64,000 nt of DNA from Anaerostipes sp. MSJ-23 (GTDB lineage Bacteria > Bacillota > Clostridia > Lachnospirales > Lachnospiraceae): assembly GCF_018918155.1 (NCBI RefSeq), contig NZ_JAHLPY010000015.1:1-64000 (forward strand). Direction: 5' to 3'. A model generated the notes under the pieces. It worked only from the letters and a program-made list of their open reading frames with translations, was not told the DNA's origin and searched no databases. Positions 1-9,300 of this stretch are shown here, in pieces (position 1 is the first letter of the stretch; each line of letters starts with the position of its first letter). The translations under genes and the position numbers were made by a program.

Positions 1-240
1 ATAATGCTCCTATGGAACGTTATTACAATACTCTCAAGAATGAACTGGTTCATCATCATTCCTATCATTCTGAGAAAGAATTATATACATCCATTGAAGA
101 ATTTGCGTACGTTCATTACCATCACGAACGACCGCATTCTTACAACAATTATCAAACGCCTTTTGAGGCACGCTACGGGGTATAAATCCTGTAGCAATAA
201 AAATTAGGTCAAAGTGTTACAAAAAAGCTTGACCACAACA
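1..240 (+). mobile_element. IS3-family element, 3' end (cut by window start)
   Basis: The 3' part of an IS3/IS150-type insertion sequence: the last 60 codons of its transposase followed by about 55 non-coding bases. The likely right terminus is near 240, where the sequence ends in GACCACAACA. IS3 elements end in CA, and the minus-strand reading TGTTGTGGTC looks like an IS3 terminal repeat. The left part lies outside the window, so it cannot be said whether the element is complete. No direct repeat could be assigned. Confidence 0.6.
3..185 (+). CDS. IS3-family transposase OrfB, C-terminal fragment
   Basis: Frame 3 reads into a stop at 183-185 and gives the C-terminal end of a DDE/rve transposase. 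It starts within the segment around the last catalytic Glu: MERYYNTLKNE, where the E of KNE is the expected third acidic residue of DDE. It then has the HHERPHSYNNYQTPFEARYG tail typical of IS150-group OrfB proteins, with an RPH..YN..TP pattern. The 5' part is off the window. An ATG-initiated frame at 4-207 overlaps it but has no such similarity and is a shadow. Confidence 0.8.
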   Translation, partial: NAPMERYYNTLKNELVHHHSYHSEKELYTSIEEFAYVHYHHERPHSYNNYQTPFEARYGV

Positions 241-242
241 GA

Positions 243-271
243 CTGAAATATGTCTATTTTCACGCTATAAT
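243..271 (+). promoter_or_regulatory. Candidate promoter of the MATE gene
   Basis: CTGAAA (243-248), 17 bases, then a consensus TATAAT (266-271), about 60 bases before the MATE start. The -35 is weak. It lies just outside the IS3 end, so the insertion may have replaced the original upstream region. Inference from spacing and the -10 only. Confidence 0.4.
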
Positions 272-331
272 CATAATTTAAAGAAGAAATCATGTCAATA
301 TAGATTAGAATCGAGGGAGGATATAACGAAG

Positions 332-1675
332 ATGGCACAAGAAAATAAAATGGCATATATGCCAGTCAACAAACTACTATTACAAATGTCTGCCCCGCCT
401 CTTATTTCTATGTTTTTACAATATTCATACAATCTCGTGGACAGTATGTTTGTCGCTAAAATCAATGAATCGGCACTGGCAGCGGTTTCCCTTTCATTTC
501 CAATCTCCACACTGATGAACGCCTTATCCATCTGGATCGGAGTTGGTCTGAATGTTCTGATTGCTGGATATCTAGGCCAGAAACGGCAGAAAGAAGCTGA
601 TTTTGCAACGACTCTTGGTCTCATGTTATCTTTTTTGATTGGTGCGACAGTCAATATTATCGTTCTTTTTTTCATGAAACCTTATTATGCTGCATTTACT
701 AAAAATATTACGATTTATGAATATGGATTATCCTATATGAAGGTGTGTGCCTTTATGCAGATTCCCAATATGGTACATATCGCAATCCAAAAAATTCTTC
801 AGGCAACTGGCAACATGCTCACACCAATGTGGTTTCAAATTGCAGGTGTATTATTTAATTTTATTTTTGACCCACTGCTGATTTTCGGTATTGGACCATT
901 TCCTGAAATGGGGATTGCTGGTGCAGCGCTTGCAACAGTTTTAGGGTATACTTTGTCAATGATCATTGCCATCATCCAACTATTTTTCACAAAACAAAAA
1001 GTAAAACCAATACGAAAAGGATATCATTTTGATCTTAAAATGCTTAAAATGATCTTTTCCTATGGTCTGCCCTCATTTATTATGAATGCTTTGGGTTCTT
1101 TTATGGTAAATTTTGCAAATATGTTTTTGGTCCATTATTCGGATACCGCTGTTGCCTTTTTCGGGGCATATTTTAAAGTACAGCAACTCATTGTTATGAC
1201 TGTCAATGGATTGATACAAGGATGCCTCCCGATCATGCGTTTCAATTACAGAGCGAAAAAAGAAGATCGCCTGCGCAAGACTTATAAGACTGGAGTACTA
1301 ATCGCAACGATCATGATGCTTACTGGAACTTTATTGCTGCTATGCTTTCCAAATGCAATCCTCTCTCTTTTCTCTGCATCAAAGGAAATGTGTTCTTTGG
1401 GTATCCCTGCAATGCGTATTATGTCGTTAAGTTTTGTGTTCAGCGGACTCTCCACAATGATCGCCACCTACGAACAGGCAACCGATCAGGTTCTTCCAAG
1501 TATGATGATCCAGCTTTTGCGTCAAGGAATTTTGCTGATTCCTTTTATGTGGATCTTCAATTATATTTTTAAAATAAATGGAATCTGGATTTCTTTCCCT
1601 GTGACAGAATTAATCGTATTTATTAGTCTCTTTTTAGCAACAAAAAAACGAGCAGCAAAACTGGATTTACGCTAG
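332..1675 (+). CDS. MATE-family multidrug efflux transporter
   Basis: A 447-residue inner-membrane protein of the MATE family (DinF/NorM-like), exporting cationic drugs or metabolites by Na+ or H+ antiport. The start MAQENKMAYMPV has a GGGAGG ribosome site about 11 bases upstream. Hydrophobic segments fill the protein in the twelve-helix MATE pattern. Family marks are PLISMFLQYSYNLVDSMFVA near the N-terminus, AALATVLGY near residue 200 and the second-half repeat LRQGILLIPFMWI near residue 395. The length matches the family (about 440-460). It stands alone between the IS3 end and the alpha-galactoside operon on the other strand. It is the first of four MATE loci here; two of the others are broken. 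The substrate is unknown. Confidence 0.9.
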   Translation: MAQENKMAYMPVNKLLLQMSAPPLISMFLQYSYNLVDSMFVAKINESALAAVSLSFPISTLMNALSIWIGVGLNVLIAGYLGQKRQKEADFATTLGLMLSFLIGATVNIIVLFFMKPYYAAFTKNITIYEYGLSYMKVCAFMQIPNMVHIAIQKILQATGNMLTPMWFQIAGVLFNFIFDPLLIFGIGPFPEMGIAGAALATVLGYTLSMIIAIIQLFFTKQKVKPIRKGYHFDLKMLKMIFSYGLPSFIMNALGSFMVNFANMFLVHYSDTAVAFFGAYFKVQQLIVMTVNGLIQGCLPIMRFNYRAKKEDRLRKTYKTGVLIATIMMLTGTLLLLCFPNAILSLFSASKEMCSLGIPAMRIMSLSFVFSGLSTMIATYEQATDQVLPSMMIQLLRQGILLIPFMWIFNYIFKINGIWISFPVTELIVFISLFLATKKRAAKLDLR

Positions 1676-1698
1676 TTTGCTACTCGTTTGGTTTTTAT
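1644..1698 (+). terminator. Terminator overlapping the MATE 3' end
   Basis: AAACGAG-C-AGCAAAACT (from about 1645) can pair with AGTTTGCT-A-CTCGTTT (to 1689), followed by GGTTTTTATT. The hairpin includes the last codons and the stop codon of the MATE gene. Confidence 0.6.
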
Positions 1699-1795
1699 TA
1701 TATTTTGATTTTTTGAAAAAGTACAAATATAATTATTCAAAAAATGAGTTGTTTATATTTATTTAAAATTTTACTTTCAGATCATCTGATCCTAC

Positions 1796-2908
1796 TTAAT
1801 TAATGATCGTTTTTGATGTTTCTTTATCAAAAAGGTGTATTTTATGTATGTCTAATGCAATTTCTGCTGTATCACCTGTTTTAATTGTTGTTTTGGGATC
1901 AACTCGTGCTGTTATTGAATTTCCATTGATATCAAAATATAAGAATGTTTCTGCTCCAAGCATTTCCATGTCTGATACTTTCGCATGTAGCATTACCTTA
2001 TCAACATCACTCTCTAAAGATTCTCTATCATAAATATCTTCAGGACGAATTCCCATAACAATCTTTTTGTCAGCATAATTTTCTTTAATCAGCTTTTCTG
2101 ATTTCTCTTTTGGAAGGTTGATTTTATTATTTCCAACTTCTAAGTATGCCTCATCATCTTTAACTTTACATGTTGCATCTAATAAATTCATCTGTGGTGA
2201 CCCAATAAATCCTGCAACAAACATGTTTTTAGGTTTGTTATATAAATTGTATGGAGTATCAATTTGCTGTACGACTCCATCTTTCATAACTACGATTCTT
2301 GTTCCCAATGTCATAGCTTCTGTCTGATCATGAGTTACATAAATAATAGTAGTTCCTAGCTGTCTGTGAAGTTTTGAAATTTCTTGACGCATCTGTACTC
2401 TTAATTTTGCATCCAGATTTGACAATGGTTCATCCATTAAAAATACTTTTGGGTTTCTTACAATAGCACGTCCCATTGCAACTCTCTGTCGCTGTCCACC
2501 TGATAATGCACTTGGTTTTCTATCCAGTAAATGTTCCAAATCTAAAATTTTTGCTGCATGAACAACCTTTTCTTTAATTTCTTCTTTCGGTAATTTTCTT
2601 AATTTTAACCCAAAAGCCATATTATCAAATACAGTCATATGTGGATACAATGCATAATTCTGAAATACCATCGCAATATCTCTGTCTTTCGGTTCTACAT
2701 CATTCATTACTTTTCCATCAATTTTTAATTCTCCACTACTAATATCTTCCAATCCTGCTATCATACGTAATGTTGTTGATTTTCCACATCCAGATGGACC
2801 TACAAAAATAATAAATTCTTTATCTTCTATTTCTAAATTAAAATCTTTTACTGCTTCAAACCCATTGTCATATACTTTATTAACATGAGATAATGATAAA
2901 TTTGCCAT
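1796..2908 (-). CDS. msmK: Carbohydrate ABC transporter ATPase (MsmK/UgpC type)
   Basis: A 370-residue cytoplasmic ATPase that powers CUT1-type sugar ABC importers. Walker A is GPSGCGKST (near 38-46), Q-loop QNYALYPHM, signature LSGGQRQRVAMGRA (near 135), Walker B VFLMDEPLSNLDA (near 156) and the H-loop VTHDQTEAM. The C-terminal third has the OB/TOBE regulatory domain of the MalK group (GIRPEDIYD). The start has AAAGGAG 6 bases upstream. It is the last gene of the operon: binding protein, two permeases, alpha-galactosidase, ATPase. MsmK-like ATPases often serve several CUT1 importers, so it may not be exclusive to this one. Confidence 0.92.
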   Translation of the reverse strand: MANLSLSHVNKVYDNGFEAVKDFNLEIEDKEFIIFVGPSGCGKSTTLRMIAGLEDISSGELKIDGKVMNDVEPKDRDIAMVFQNYALYPHMTVFDNMAFGLKLRKLPKEEIKEKVVHAAKILDLEHLLDRKPSALSGGQRQRVAMGRAIVRNPKVFLMDEPLSNLDAKLRVQMRQEISKLHRQLGTTIIYVTHDQTEAMTLGTRIVVMKDGVVQQIDTPYNLYNKPKNMFVAGFIGSPQMNLLDATCKVKDDEAYLEVGNNKINLPKEKSEKLIKENYADKKIVMGIRPEDIYDRESLESDVDKVMLHAKVSDMEMLGAETFLYFDINGNSITARVDPKTTIKTGDTAEIALDIHKIHLFDKETSKTIIN

Positions 2909-2925
2909 ATAAATCTCCTTTCACT

Positions 2926-5124
2926 TTAAAACAAAGCTTCTTTTACATAAAATGTCATTGTTTCGTATTCTTTCACTCTCATTGGAACTGGTATTCCTGC
3001 ATACATAAGAGTTTTCCCATAATATTTTCTCGTATTTCCTTCTATCACATAGATTTTTTCTGGATCCAATCCTTTAAATTTTAATAAATGAACTCTTCCA
3101 TTGCTGTTACTATTTAATGCCGTATAAAACATCAATGCTTGCTCTTTTTCTTCTGATACAAATTCCCATGCAGCAAATTCAGTATTTTCCATTGGATTTG
3201 TAATCCTGTAATATTGTCCCTGACGAATTATATCAGCATATTTTTTATACTGTTCAATCTGTATCTTTACTGCTTCTTTGTCTTCATCATTCATCTGTGT
3301 TAAATCCAGCTCATAACCAAAAGTACCTGCCATAGCTACAGCACCTCTTGTTTCAATCGGAACCGTCCTTCCGGTCTGTTCATTTGGACACACTGACACA
3401 TGAGAGCCAACAGAACTGATTGGATAGCCAAAGGAACTTCCATATTGAATTTTTATTCGATCAATAGCATCTGTATTATCGCTACACCATGCCTGTGGGG
3501 CATAATACAACATTCCAGCATCAAATCTTCCTCCACCTCCAGAACAAGACTCAATCAAAAGATCTGGATATCGTTCTACGATAGCATTTAACACATTATA
3601 TAAACCTAATACATATCGATGAAGTACTTCCCCTTGACGTTGTGCTGGAAGATCATTTGCATATACATTTCCAATGCTTCGATTCATATCTAACTTGACA
3701 TATTCAATATTGGCTTGATCCATTATATCAAAAAAGCATTTTTTAATGTATTCTTGCACATCTTTTCTTCCCATATCAAGTAACAACTGATTTCTTCCTC
3801 TAAATGGTTTTCTCCCTGGAACTGTAAGACACCACTCTGGATGTTCTCGATACAGGCAACTGTCTTCGCTTACCATCTCTAGTTCAAACCATAGTCCAAA
3901 TTTCAAACCGATCTCATTAATCTGATTTACAAACTCTGACAAACTGCATCCTAATTTTTCTTCATTTACAAACCAATCACCAAGTCCACTGTTATCATCA
4001 TCACGCTTTCCAAACCAACCATCATCCATAACAAGCATTTCAATCCCAAGATCTTTTGCCTGCTTTGCAATTTCTATCAATTTTTCCCCTGTAAAATCAA
4101 AATAGGTAGCCTCCCAATTATTCACAAGAATTGGTGGTCTTTTGTTGATATAATTACTCCTACAAAGATTCTCTCTAAAAATTTTATGATAATTATGTGA
4201 TAATTTTTCAAAACCGCAACTACTATAGCTCATAACTACTTCTGGTGCAATAAATTCTTGTTCTGATTCTAAGATAAAACTAAAATCATGCGGATGAATT
4301 CCCATTGCCATTCTTGTTTGAAAAAATTGATCTTGTTCAACTTCTATTACAAAGTTTCCACTATATAAAAATGAGAGTCCATAACAATCTCCATATGTTT
4401 CTGATGCATTTCTCTCGCAAAGAATTCCAAATGAATTCTGCTGATGACTAGAAGTTCCTCGAATACTTCCTATTTGGTAAATTCCCTGTGTTACTTTTGA
4501 TCTTTGCATCTGTCGTTCCATAGTATGTCGTCCTGTAAAATTGATAATATCAAAATCTCCATATGAAAAATCAAGATTGGCAGAAAGAATTTTCTCAATT
4601 TGCACTTTTTCTTTATTATGATTTTTTACGATCACAGACCTTGTTATGACATCTTCTTTTTCAAACACTCCGTATAATAATCTTACTTCAAGTCCTATGA
4701 CATCATCCTGCATTAAAATTTCTAATGTCTGTGCATCCCCTTTATAATCAAACAATGCCGGCAATCCGTCTAATGAATATTTTCCATTGTATATCTTGTG
4801 AGATTTGTATTTCAGATCAACTTGTCTGTTCCCATTTTTATTACAAACTTCCAAGCAGCAAATTCTATAATCCCCATTATCTGCCCCTGTATATTCTTGT
4901 GGAAGTACATCAAGCGAATATGTTCTGTCATTTCCAACCTCATTAGGATTTGGAGAAAATCCTCTATCATATTTTTGGACCAGATAGCTTAAATCATCAT
5001 CTCCTATATTTTTTCCATAATATAAATGAATCAATCTATCATATTTATCAATCTGCATTTGATACATCGAATTTGCTGTATCTATTTGTATGATCTTATT
5101 ATCTTTTTTAAAGTGAATACTCAT
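2926..5124 (-). CDS. Alpha-galactosidase, GH36 (first copy)
   Basis: A 732-residue GH36 enzyme that would remove terminal alpha-1,6-galactose from melibiose, raffinose or stachyose. The nucleophile Asp lies in YVKLDMNRS (near 475) and the acid/base Asp in WCSDNTDAIDRIKIQYG (near 537); ESCSGGGGRFD lies just before it. The N-terminal super-sandwich domain, central (beta/alpha)8 barrel and C-terminal beta domain fit the length. No signal peptide is seen, so it acts in the cytoplasm on sugar imported by the genes before it. Most GH36 enzymes have KWDMNR; here Leu replaces the Trp before the nucleophile, unlike the second copy at 15839-18067. RBS AGGAAGAAGG is close to the ATG. Confidence 0.93.
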   Translation of the reverse strand: MSIHFKKDNKIIQIDTANSMYQMQIDKYDRLIHLYYGKNIGDDDLSYLVQKYDRGFSPNPNEVGNDRTYSLDVLPQEYTGADNGDYRICCLEVCNKNGNRQVDLKYKSHKIYNGKYSLDGLPALFDYKGDAQTLEILMQDDVIGLEVRLLYGVFEKEDVITRSVIVKNHNKEKVQIEKILSANLDFSYGDFDIINFTGRHTMERQMQRSKVTQGIYQIGSIRGTSSHQQNSFGILCERNASETYGDCYGLSFLYSGNFVIEVEQDQFFQTRMAMGIHPHDFSFILESEQEFIAPEVVMSYSSCGFEKLSHNYHKIFRENLCRSNYINKRPPILVNNWEATYFDFTGEKLIEIAKQAKDLGIEMLVMDDGWFGKRDDDNSGLGDWFVNEEKLGCSLSEFVNQINEIGLKFGLWFELEMVSEDSCLYREHPEWCLTVPGRKPFRGRNQLLLDMGRKDVQEYIKKCFFDIMDQANIEYVKLDMNRSIGNVYANDLPAQRQGEVLHRYVLGLYNVLNAIVERYPDLLIESCSGGGGRFDAGMLYYAPQAWCSDNTDAIDRIKIQYGSSFGYPISSVGSHVSVCPNEQTGRTVPIETRGAVAMAGTFGYELDLTQMNDEDKEAVKIQIEQYKKYADIIRQGQYYRITNPMENTEFAAWEFVSEEKEQALMFYTALNSNSNGRVHLLKFKGLDPEKIYVIEGNTRKYYGKTLMYAGIPVPMRVKEYETMTFYVKEALF

Positions 5125-5171
5125 CCTTCTTCCTTTCTATGGTGTCAATTCTAAAACTTTTCATTTTACAT

Positions 5172-6038
5172 TTATTTTACTGAACCATTTACTACACCGT
5201 TAATAATCTGTTTCTGTGCAAATAAATATAAAATCAAAATAGGTACTAATGCTAATAAATAGGATGCAAATGCCAAGTTATAATTAGTTCCAAACTGAGT
5301 CTGGAATAAAAGCTGTGCTAAAGGTAATGTTGTATCCTTACCACTTCCACCACTTAGAATAACCAGTGGCGTCATAACATCATTCCATACACTCAGTGCC
5401 GTTAAAACAATAACTGTGGCATGCATCGGTTTTAATAATGGAAAGATCACTTTCCAAAATGTTGTCCAAGTCGTTGCACCATCTACATAAGCCGCTTCTT
5501 CCAACGCTAATGGTATATTCTTTAAATACCCTGTATATAACAATAAATTCATTGGGAAGAAAAATACCGTATACAGTATGATCAATCCAAGTTTATTATC
5601 AATTCCAATAATACTTGTCTCTTTTACAAGCGGAAGCATCAACATTGAAAATGGAACAAACATTCCACTGATAAAGTATAAATAAAGGAAATTAAAGCTC
5701 TTATGTTTATTCATTTTTCGTCCAATCGCATATGCTGCCATAGAATGAAAGATAACAACAACGATCAATGTCACGATTGTGATAAACAAAGAATTACCTA
5801 TTGTATGAAAGAAATCTGTTGTCTGAATCGCCTGAATAAAATTTTGAAAACTGAAATGTCGTGGAAGCGCCAATGCTCCAGAAACATCATTTGTCATCTC
5901 TGTAGGCTGTTTAAATGCAATTATCACTGTCATATATAAAGGAAAAACTATTGTCAATGCCAACAGAATCAGCAATAAGGTCCTTCCCCAAACTGCTATA
6001 TTTCCTTTATTTTTTATTTTTTTCTTAATCGTTGCCAT
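5172..6038 (-). CDS. msmG: Sugar ABC transporter permease (MsmG/RafG type)
   Basis: A 288-residue membrane permease of the CUT1 MalG group. It has about six hydrophobic segments and the EAA loop EEAAYVDGATTWTTFWKVIFPLL (near 185-207), which docks on the ATPase. Its start overlaps the stop of the preceding permease by one base (TAATG), a sign of translational coupling. GGGAGG lies upstream inside that gene. With its partner it forms the channel of the alpha-galactoside importer. The symbol rests on gene order and family, not on a substrate test. Confidence 0.9.
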   Translation of the reverse strand: MATIKKKIKNKGNIAVWGRTLLLILLALTIVFPLYMTVIIAFKQPTEMTNDVSGALALPRHFSFQNFIQAIQTTDFFHTIGNSLFITIVTLIVVVIFHSMAAYAIGRKMNKHKSFNFLYLYFISGMFVPFSMLMLPLVKETSIIGIDNKLGLIILYTVFFFPMNLLLYTGYLKNIPLALEEAAYVDGATTWTTFWKVIFPLLKPMHATVIVLTALSVWNDVMTPLVILSGGSGKDTTLPLAQLLFQTQFGTNYNLAFASYLLALVPILILYLFAQKQIINGVVNGSVK

Positions 6039-6907
6039 TATAACTGTACCTCCCTCTTATTTAAAAACTTCATCTGAAATACAGAAATTAATACAATTAC
6101 TATGAAGTAGATTACTGAGTTTGCACACTGATATCCAAACTGACTTCCGCTAAGTCCTGTCTTATAAATAAGATATGATATGGATTCTGTAGAACTATTT
6201 GGTCCTCCTCCAGTCATTGCTACAATCTGATCAAAAGCCATTAAAAAGTTTTTCATACATAATACCATATTAATCGTAAAAAATGGTGCTATCAAAGGAA
6301 ATGAAATATGCCAGAATTTTTGCCATGGACCAGCTCCATCAATGGCTGCTGCTTCATATACATCCCCAGGAATTGTCTGTAAACCAGAAATGTAAATGAT
6401 CGTATTGAAGGCAATTGCCTGCCATGCTGTACATATAATGATTGCAAACCACGCAGTACTTTCATTACTTAAAAGACTGGTACTTAAAAATTCATTTCCG
6501 ATCAATTTTCCAAAGCTTGGAAGAATAAATGTAAAAAAGAAATTAAATACATAACCTACAACTAATCCTCCAAGAATATTTGGTAAAAAATACAGACCTC
6601 TGAAAAAACTTTTTCCTTTAATTTTTGAATTTAACAAAACTGCAAGGCAGATACTGATCACATTTACTATGATTGTTGCTGTTATTGCAAACTTAAATGT
6701 AAATAAATATGAATTCAAAATTCTGCTATCCTTAAACATATCGAAATAATTCTGAAACCCTACCCAGTTGAAATCTCCAAAACCTCTGGAATCTGTCAAA
6801 CTGTACACAACTGCATTAATTAACGGGAAAGTGTTAAATGCAAAGAAACAGATTAATATGGGAAGTACAAATAATTTATAGGTTTTTCCAAGTTTAACTT
6901 TCTTCAT
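6038..6907 (-). CDS. msmF: Sugar ABC transporter permease (MsmF/RafF type)
   Basis: A 289-residue CUT1 permease of the MalF group. Hydrophobic segments start at about residue 12 and the EAA loop reads YEAAAIDGAGPWQKFWHISF (near 182-201). RBS AAAGGAGG lies 5 bases before the ATG. It follows the binding protein by 13 bases and overlaps the next permease by one base, so the pair is co-translated. Role: half of the transmembrane channel for raffinose-family sugars, inferred from the adjacent alpha-galactosidase. Confidence 0.9.
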   Translation of the reverse strand: MKKVKLGKTYKLFVLPILICFFAFNTFPLINAVVYSLTDSRGFGDFNWVGFQNYFDMFKDSRILNSYLFTFKFAITATIIVNVISICLAVLLNSKIKGKSFFRGLYFLPNILGGLVVGYVFNFFFTFILPSFGKLIGNEFLSTSLLSNESTAWFAIIICTAWQAIAFNTIIYISGLQTIPGDVYEAAAIDGAGPWQKFWHISFPLIAPFFTINMVLCMKNFLMAFDQIVAMTGGGPNSSTESISYLIYKTGLSGSQFGYQCANSVIYFIVIVLISVFQMKFLNKREVQL

Positions 6908-6920
6908 AACATCCTCCTTT

Positions 6921-8183
6921 TTATTTCTGAAGTTTTCGAATTAAATTTCGATTACTCTTCTTCCATTCTGTATCAAACTTATTTAAAAATGTTTGCATAT
7001 CATTGTTCATTAAGTATCCTTGGATCATATCACCTGCTGGAAGATCTGCTGGATAATGATGATCTGGAAAGTCAACGACCCTATTATTATTAAAATATTT
7101 TTCCATTTCTTTTAAATCAACTGGAACAGGGAATTTTCCTTTGATGCAGGAAACAGAACTAGATTGTTTCATATAGGTTGCAACATTTTCATCTTGTAAC
7201 ATAAAGTCAATAAATTTTAAACATTCTTTTTTATGATCTGCCTTCATAACGCTAAACATGACATCAATTCCTGATACCAGTTTTGTTTTTGATGCATCAT
7301 TTAGTACTGGTAATGTAAACGCACCAAGATTTATATCCGAATTTGTACTTCGAATCTGAGGAATTGCAAAGTTTCCAGTAAGAAGCATTGCAGAATCACC
7401 TTTACTAAAAGCGGTCGTTCCATCATTATAAGAATATGCAAATGGATCCTTCTGCCCATATTTTAAAAGTTCTTTCAATTTTTTAGCCGGCTCTCCATAA
7501 TGGTTTGAGAAAGAATCTTTTCCTTGATTAACCTCATCATAAATTGTTGTTGAAGTAAGGTTTGCTGCTAATGCATTCCATGGAGTAATTCCTGTCCAGG
7601 AATCTTTTAACATAAAATAAAAAGGTGTCTCTCCATCTGATTTAATTTGTTTACAAAGGGAGATAAATTCATCCCATGTTTCAGGAATCTTCCATCCATA
7701 TTTTTTGAACATATCTCTATTATAAAGAACACCCGCAGCATTTGCTGCATATGGTACACAATATGTTCCTTTTTTCTTACTCAGTTCCAATTGCTTTGCC
7801 ATATCTTTATAGACATCTTTTACTTTATCAAGTCCTTTATAATCGCTTATGTCTACTATCGTATCTGCATCTACAAAATCAGCATAAGAACGTTCACCAC
7901 CTAAAATCGCTATATCTGGTGGATTTTCTTTTACCAAACGAGTTTTCAAAATTGTCATTGCATCACTTGGCGAATCCATCTGAATGTGAATATTAGGATT
8001 TTCTTTTTCAAATTTATCAATCATCTTCTGCAAGATGTCTACGGTTTCCCTTTTATAATTTAATATATTAATAGTTACCTTTTTGCCTGAATCTTGATTC
8101 GAACGACCACATCCTATCGATACCATACTAATCATGCATATCATCATAATAAATGAGATAATTCTTATCCATTGTTTTTTCAA
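6921..8183 (-). CDS. msmE: Extracellular sugar-binding lipoprotein (MsmE/RafE type)
   Basis: A 420-residue CUT1 solute-binding protein. The start is taken as TTG at 8183 because AAAGGAGG lies 6 bases upstream and the product then begins MKKQWIRII. This gives a normal lipoprotein signal: a short Lys-rich head, a hydrophobic stretch and a lipobox VSIGC with Cys near residue 25. A longer in-frame start at 8216 would add 11 residues and place the ribosome site inside the gene. The body has SBP-type motifs such as ETWDEFISLCKQIK and KGDSAMLLTGNFAI. It captures the sugar outside the cell for MsmFG. First gene of its operon, divergent from an AraC regulator. Confidence 0.9.
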   Translation of the reverse strand: MKKQWIRIISFIMMICMISMVSIGCGRSNQDSGKKVTINILNYKRETVDILQKMIDKFEKENPNIHIQMDSPSDAMTILKTRLVKENPPDIAILGGERSYADFVDADTIVDISDYKGLDKVKDVYKDMAKQLELSKKKGTYCVPYAANAAGVLYNRDMFKKYGWKIPETWDEFISLCKQIKSDGETPFYFMLKDSWTGITPWNALAANLTSTTIYDEVNQGKDSFSNHYGEPAKKLKELLKYGQKDPFAYSYNDGTTAFSKGDSAMLLTGNFAIPQIRSTNSDINLGAFTLPVLNDASKTKLVSGIDVMFSVMKADHKKECLKFIDFMLQDENVATYMKQSSSVSCIKGKFPVPVDLKEMEKYFNNNRVVDFPDHHYPADLPAGDMIQGYLMNNDMQTFLNKFDTEWKKSNRNLIRKLQK

Positions 8184-8247
8184 ATGTTTATCCTCCTTTT
8201 TATAATCTTTGTACAACTATTCCTCGAGAAACTGGTTTTATTATAGC

Positions 8248-8349
8248 ATTATACACAAAAATAAGGAATGGATTAACTTAAGATGTTATATAGCAAAATA
8301 CTATCTATTCCTTTTTTTGTTGAATTCATCTAGCATTTTGATATATAAT
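8248..8349. promoter_or_regulatory. Divergent msmE/araC control region with inverted operator pair
   Basis: Two near-identical 20-base sites in inverted orientation: minus strand 8273-8254 (ATCCATTCCTTATTTTTGTG) and plus strand 8303-8322 (ATCTATTCCTTTTTTTGTTG), 17 of 20 matching. The first touches the -10 of the msmE promoter (TATAAT, minus, 8253-8248). The second overlaps the -35 of the regulator promoter (TTGAAT 8320-8325, 18 bases, TATAAT 8344-8349). This arrangement suits binding by the divergently encoded AraC protein to activate msmE and control itself. Seen: repeats and promoter boxes. Inferred: the binding protein. Confidence 0.6.
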
Positions 8350-8387
8350 AAAAAAAAACCTTATATTTATTTATGAAAGGAGTCTTT

Positions 8388-9248
8388 ATGAGCCAAAATA
8401 CTTTTTCCATGTTCCCGAATGAACGATTTATTGATCTTAATATATACCAATTTGGTTATGAACAATGTTCCCCCTTACATTCCTTTGGACCATTTGTCAG
8501 GAATCATTATCTCTTTCATTATATAATTTCAGGAAAAGGAACTCTTCTTTCTACTTACCAAAACCAACTACGAGAATATAAATTAGAAAAAGATATGGGA
8601 TTTCTGATTTGTCCGAATACGATCAACCACTACTTCGCCGATGAAAATGATCCATGGGAATATACTTGGGTTGAATTTGATGGTATGAAAGTAAAAGAAT
8701 TTCTTGATCAATCTGGGGTTACTTTCAAAAAACCTATTTATCACCCTAATTCTATAGAATCAGCTCACAAACTTCGTGATCTAATTTTATATATAGCTCA
8801 TCACTCGAATGAACCTCCCCTTCATTTAATTGGTTATATGTATCTGATACTAAATCAGTTGATTCAGTCTTCCAGTTCCAAACATGATGTTCAATCTGGA
8901 AAATTAAGCGATTTTTATATAAAAGAGGCGATTTCATTTATTGAACAAAATTATATGCGCAATATTACTGTTGAAAATATGGCACAATTTTGTAATCTTA
9001 ATCGAAGTTACTTTGGAAAGATATTTCATGATAACATCGGGAAAAGTCCACAACAATTTTTAATTTCTTATCGCATGGGAAAAGCCGCTGATCAATTAAA
9101 AACAACAGACCTTCCTATCAAAGATATCTGTGAAAATGTTGGCTATCCAAATCAGCTACATTTCTCACGGGCTTTTAAAAATACATATGATATATCTCCA
9201 AGTGAATATCGAAAACAAAACCATATTATCAAAAAAGATGATGAATAA
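8388..9248 (+). CDS. AraC-family regulator of the alpha-galactoside operon
   Basis: A 286-residue transcription factor (MsmR/RafR-like). The start is set at ATG 8388 (MSQNTFSMF) because AAAGGAG overlaps the earlier ATG at 8373. The N-terminal half (about 20-150) is a cupin-like sugar-sensing domain with HSFGPFVRNHYLFHYI. The C-terminal third holds two helix-turn-helix motifs, with MAQFCNLNRSYFGKIFHD in the first and DICENVGYPNQLHFSRAFKN in the second. Divergent from msmE, so it most likely activates that operon in response to melibiose or raffinose. It resembles the regulator at 19627-20472 but is a different gene. Confidence 0.9.
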   Translation: MSQNTFSMFPNERFIDLNIYQFGYEQCSPLHSFGPFVRNHYLFHYIISGKGTLLSTYQNQLREYKLEKDMGFLICPNTINHYFADENDPWEYTWVEFDGMKVKEFLDQSGVTFKKPIYHPNSIESAHKLRDLILYIAHHSNEPPLHLIGYMYLILNQLIQSSSSKHDVQSGKLSDFYIKEAISFIEQNYMRNITVENMAQFCNLNRSYFGKIFHDNIGKSPQQFLISYRMGKAADQLKTTDLPIKDICENVGYPNQLHFSRAFKNTYDISPSEYRKQNHIIKKDDE

Positions 9249-9287
9249 TCTAAAAAAGCTGCCACATAGGACAGCTTTTTTTAGATT
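9247..9287. terminator. Bidirectional terminator between araC and phosphoesterase
   Basis: AATCTAAAAAAGCTG (9247-9261) pairs with CAGCTTTTTTTAGATT (9272-9287). T-runs on both strands suit the two convergent genes. Confidence 0.8.
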
Positions 9288-9300
9288 TCTTACTTATTTT

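Noticed and set aside
4-207. ATG-initiated 67-codon frame at the window start
   Set aside because: It overlaps the clear IS3 transposase frame at 3-185 and has no family pattern.
229-271. Outward promoter from the IS3 end using TTGACC with TATAAT at 266
   Set aside because: The spacing is 31 bases, too long for a sigma-A promoter; a weaker CTGAAA at 17 bases was kept instead.
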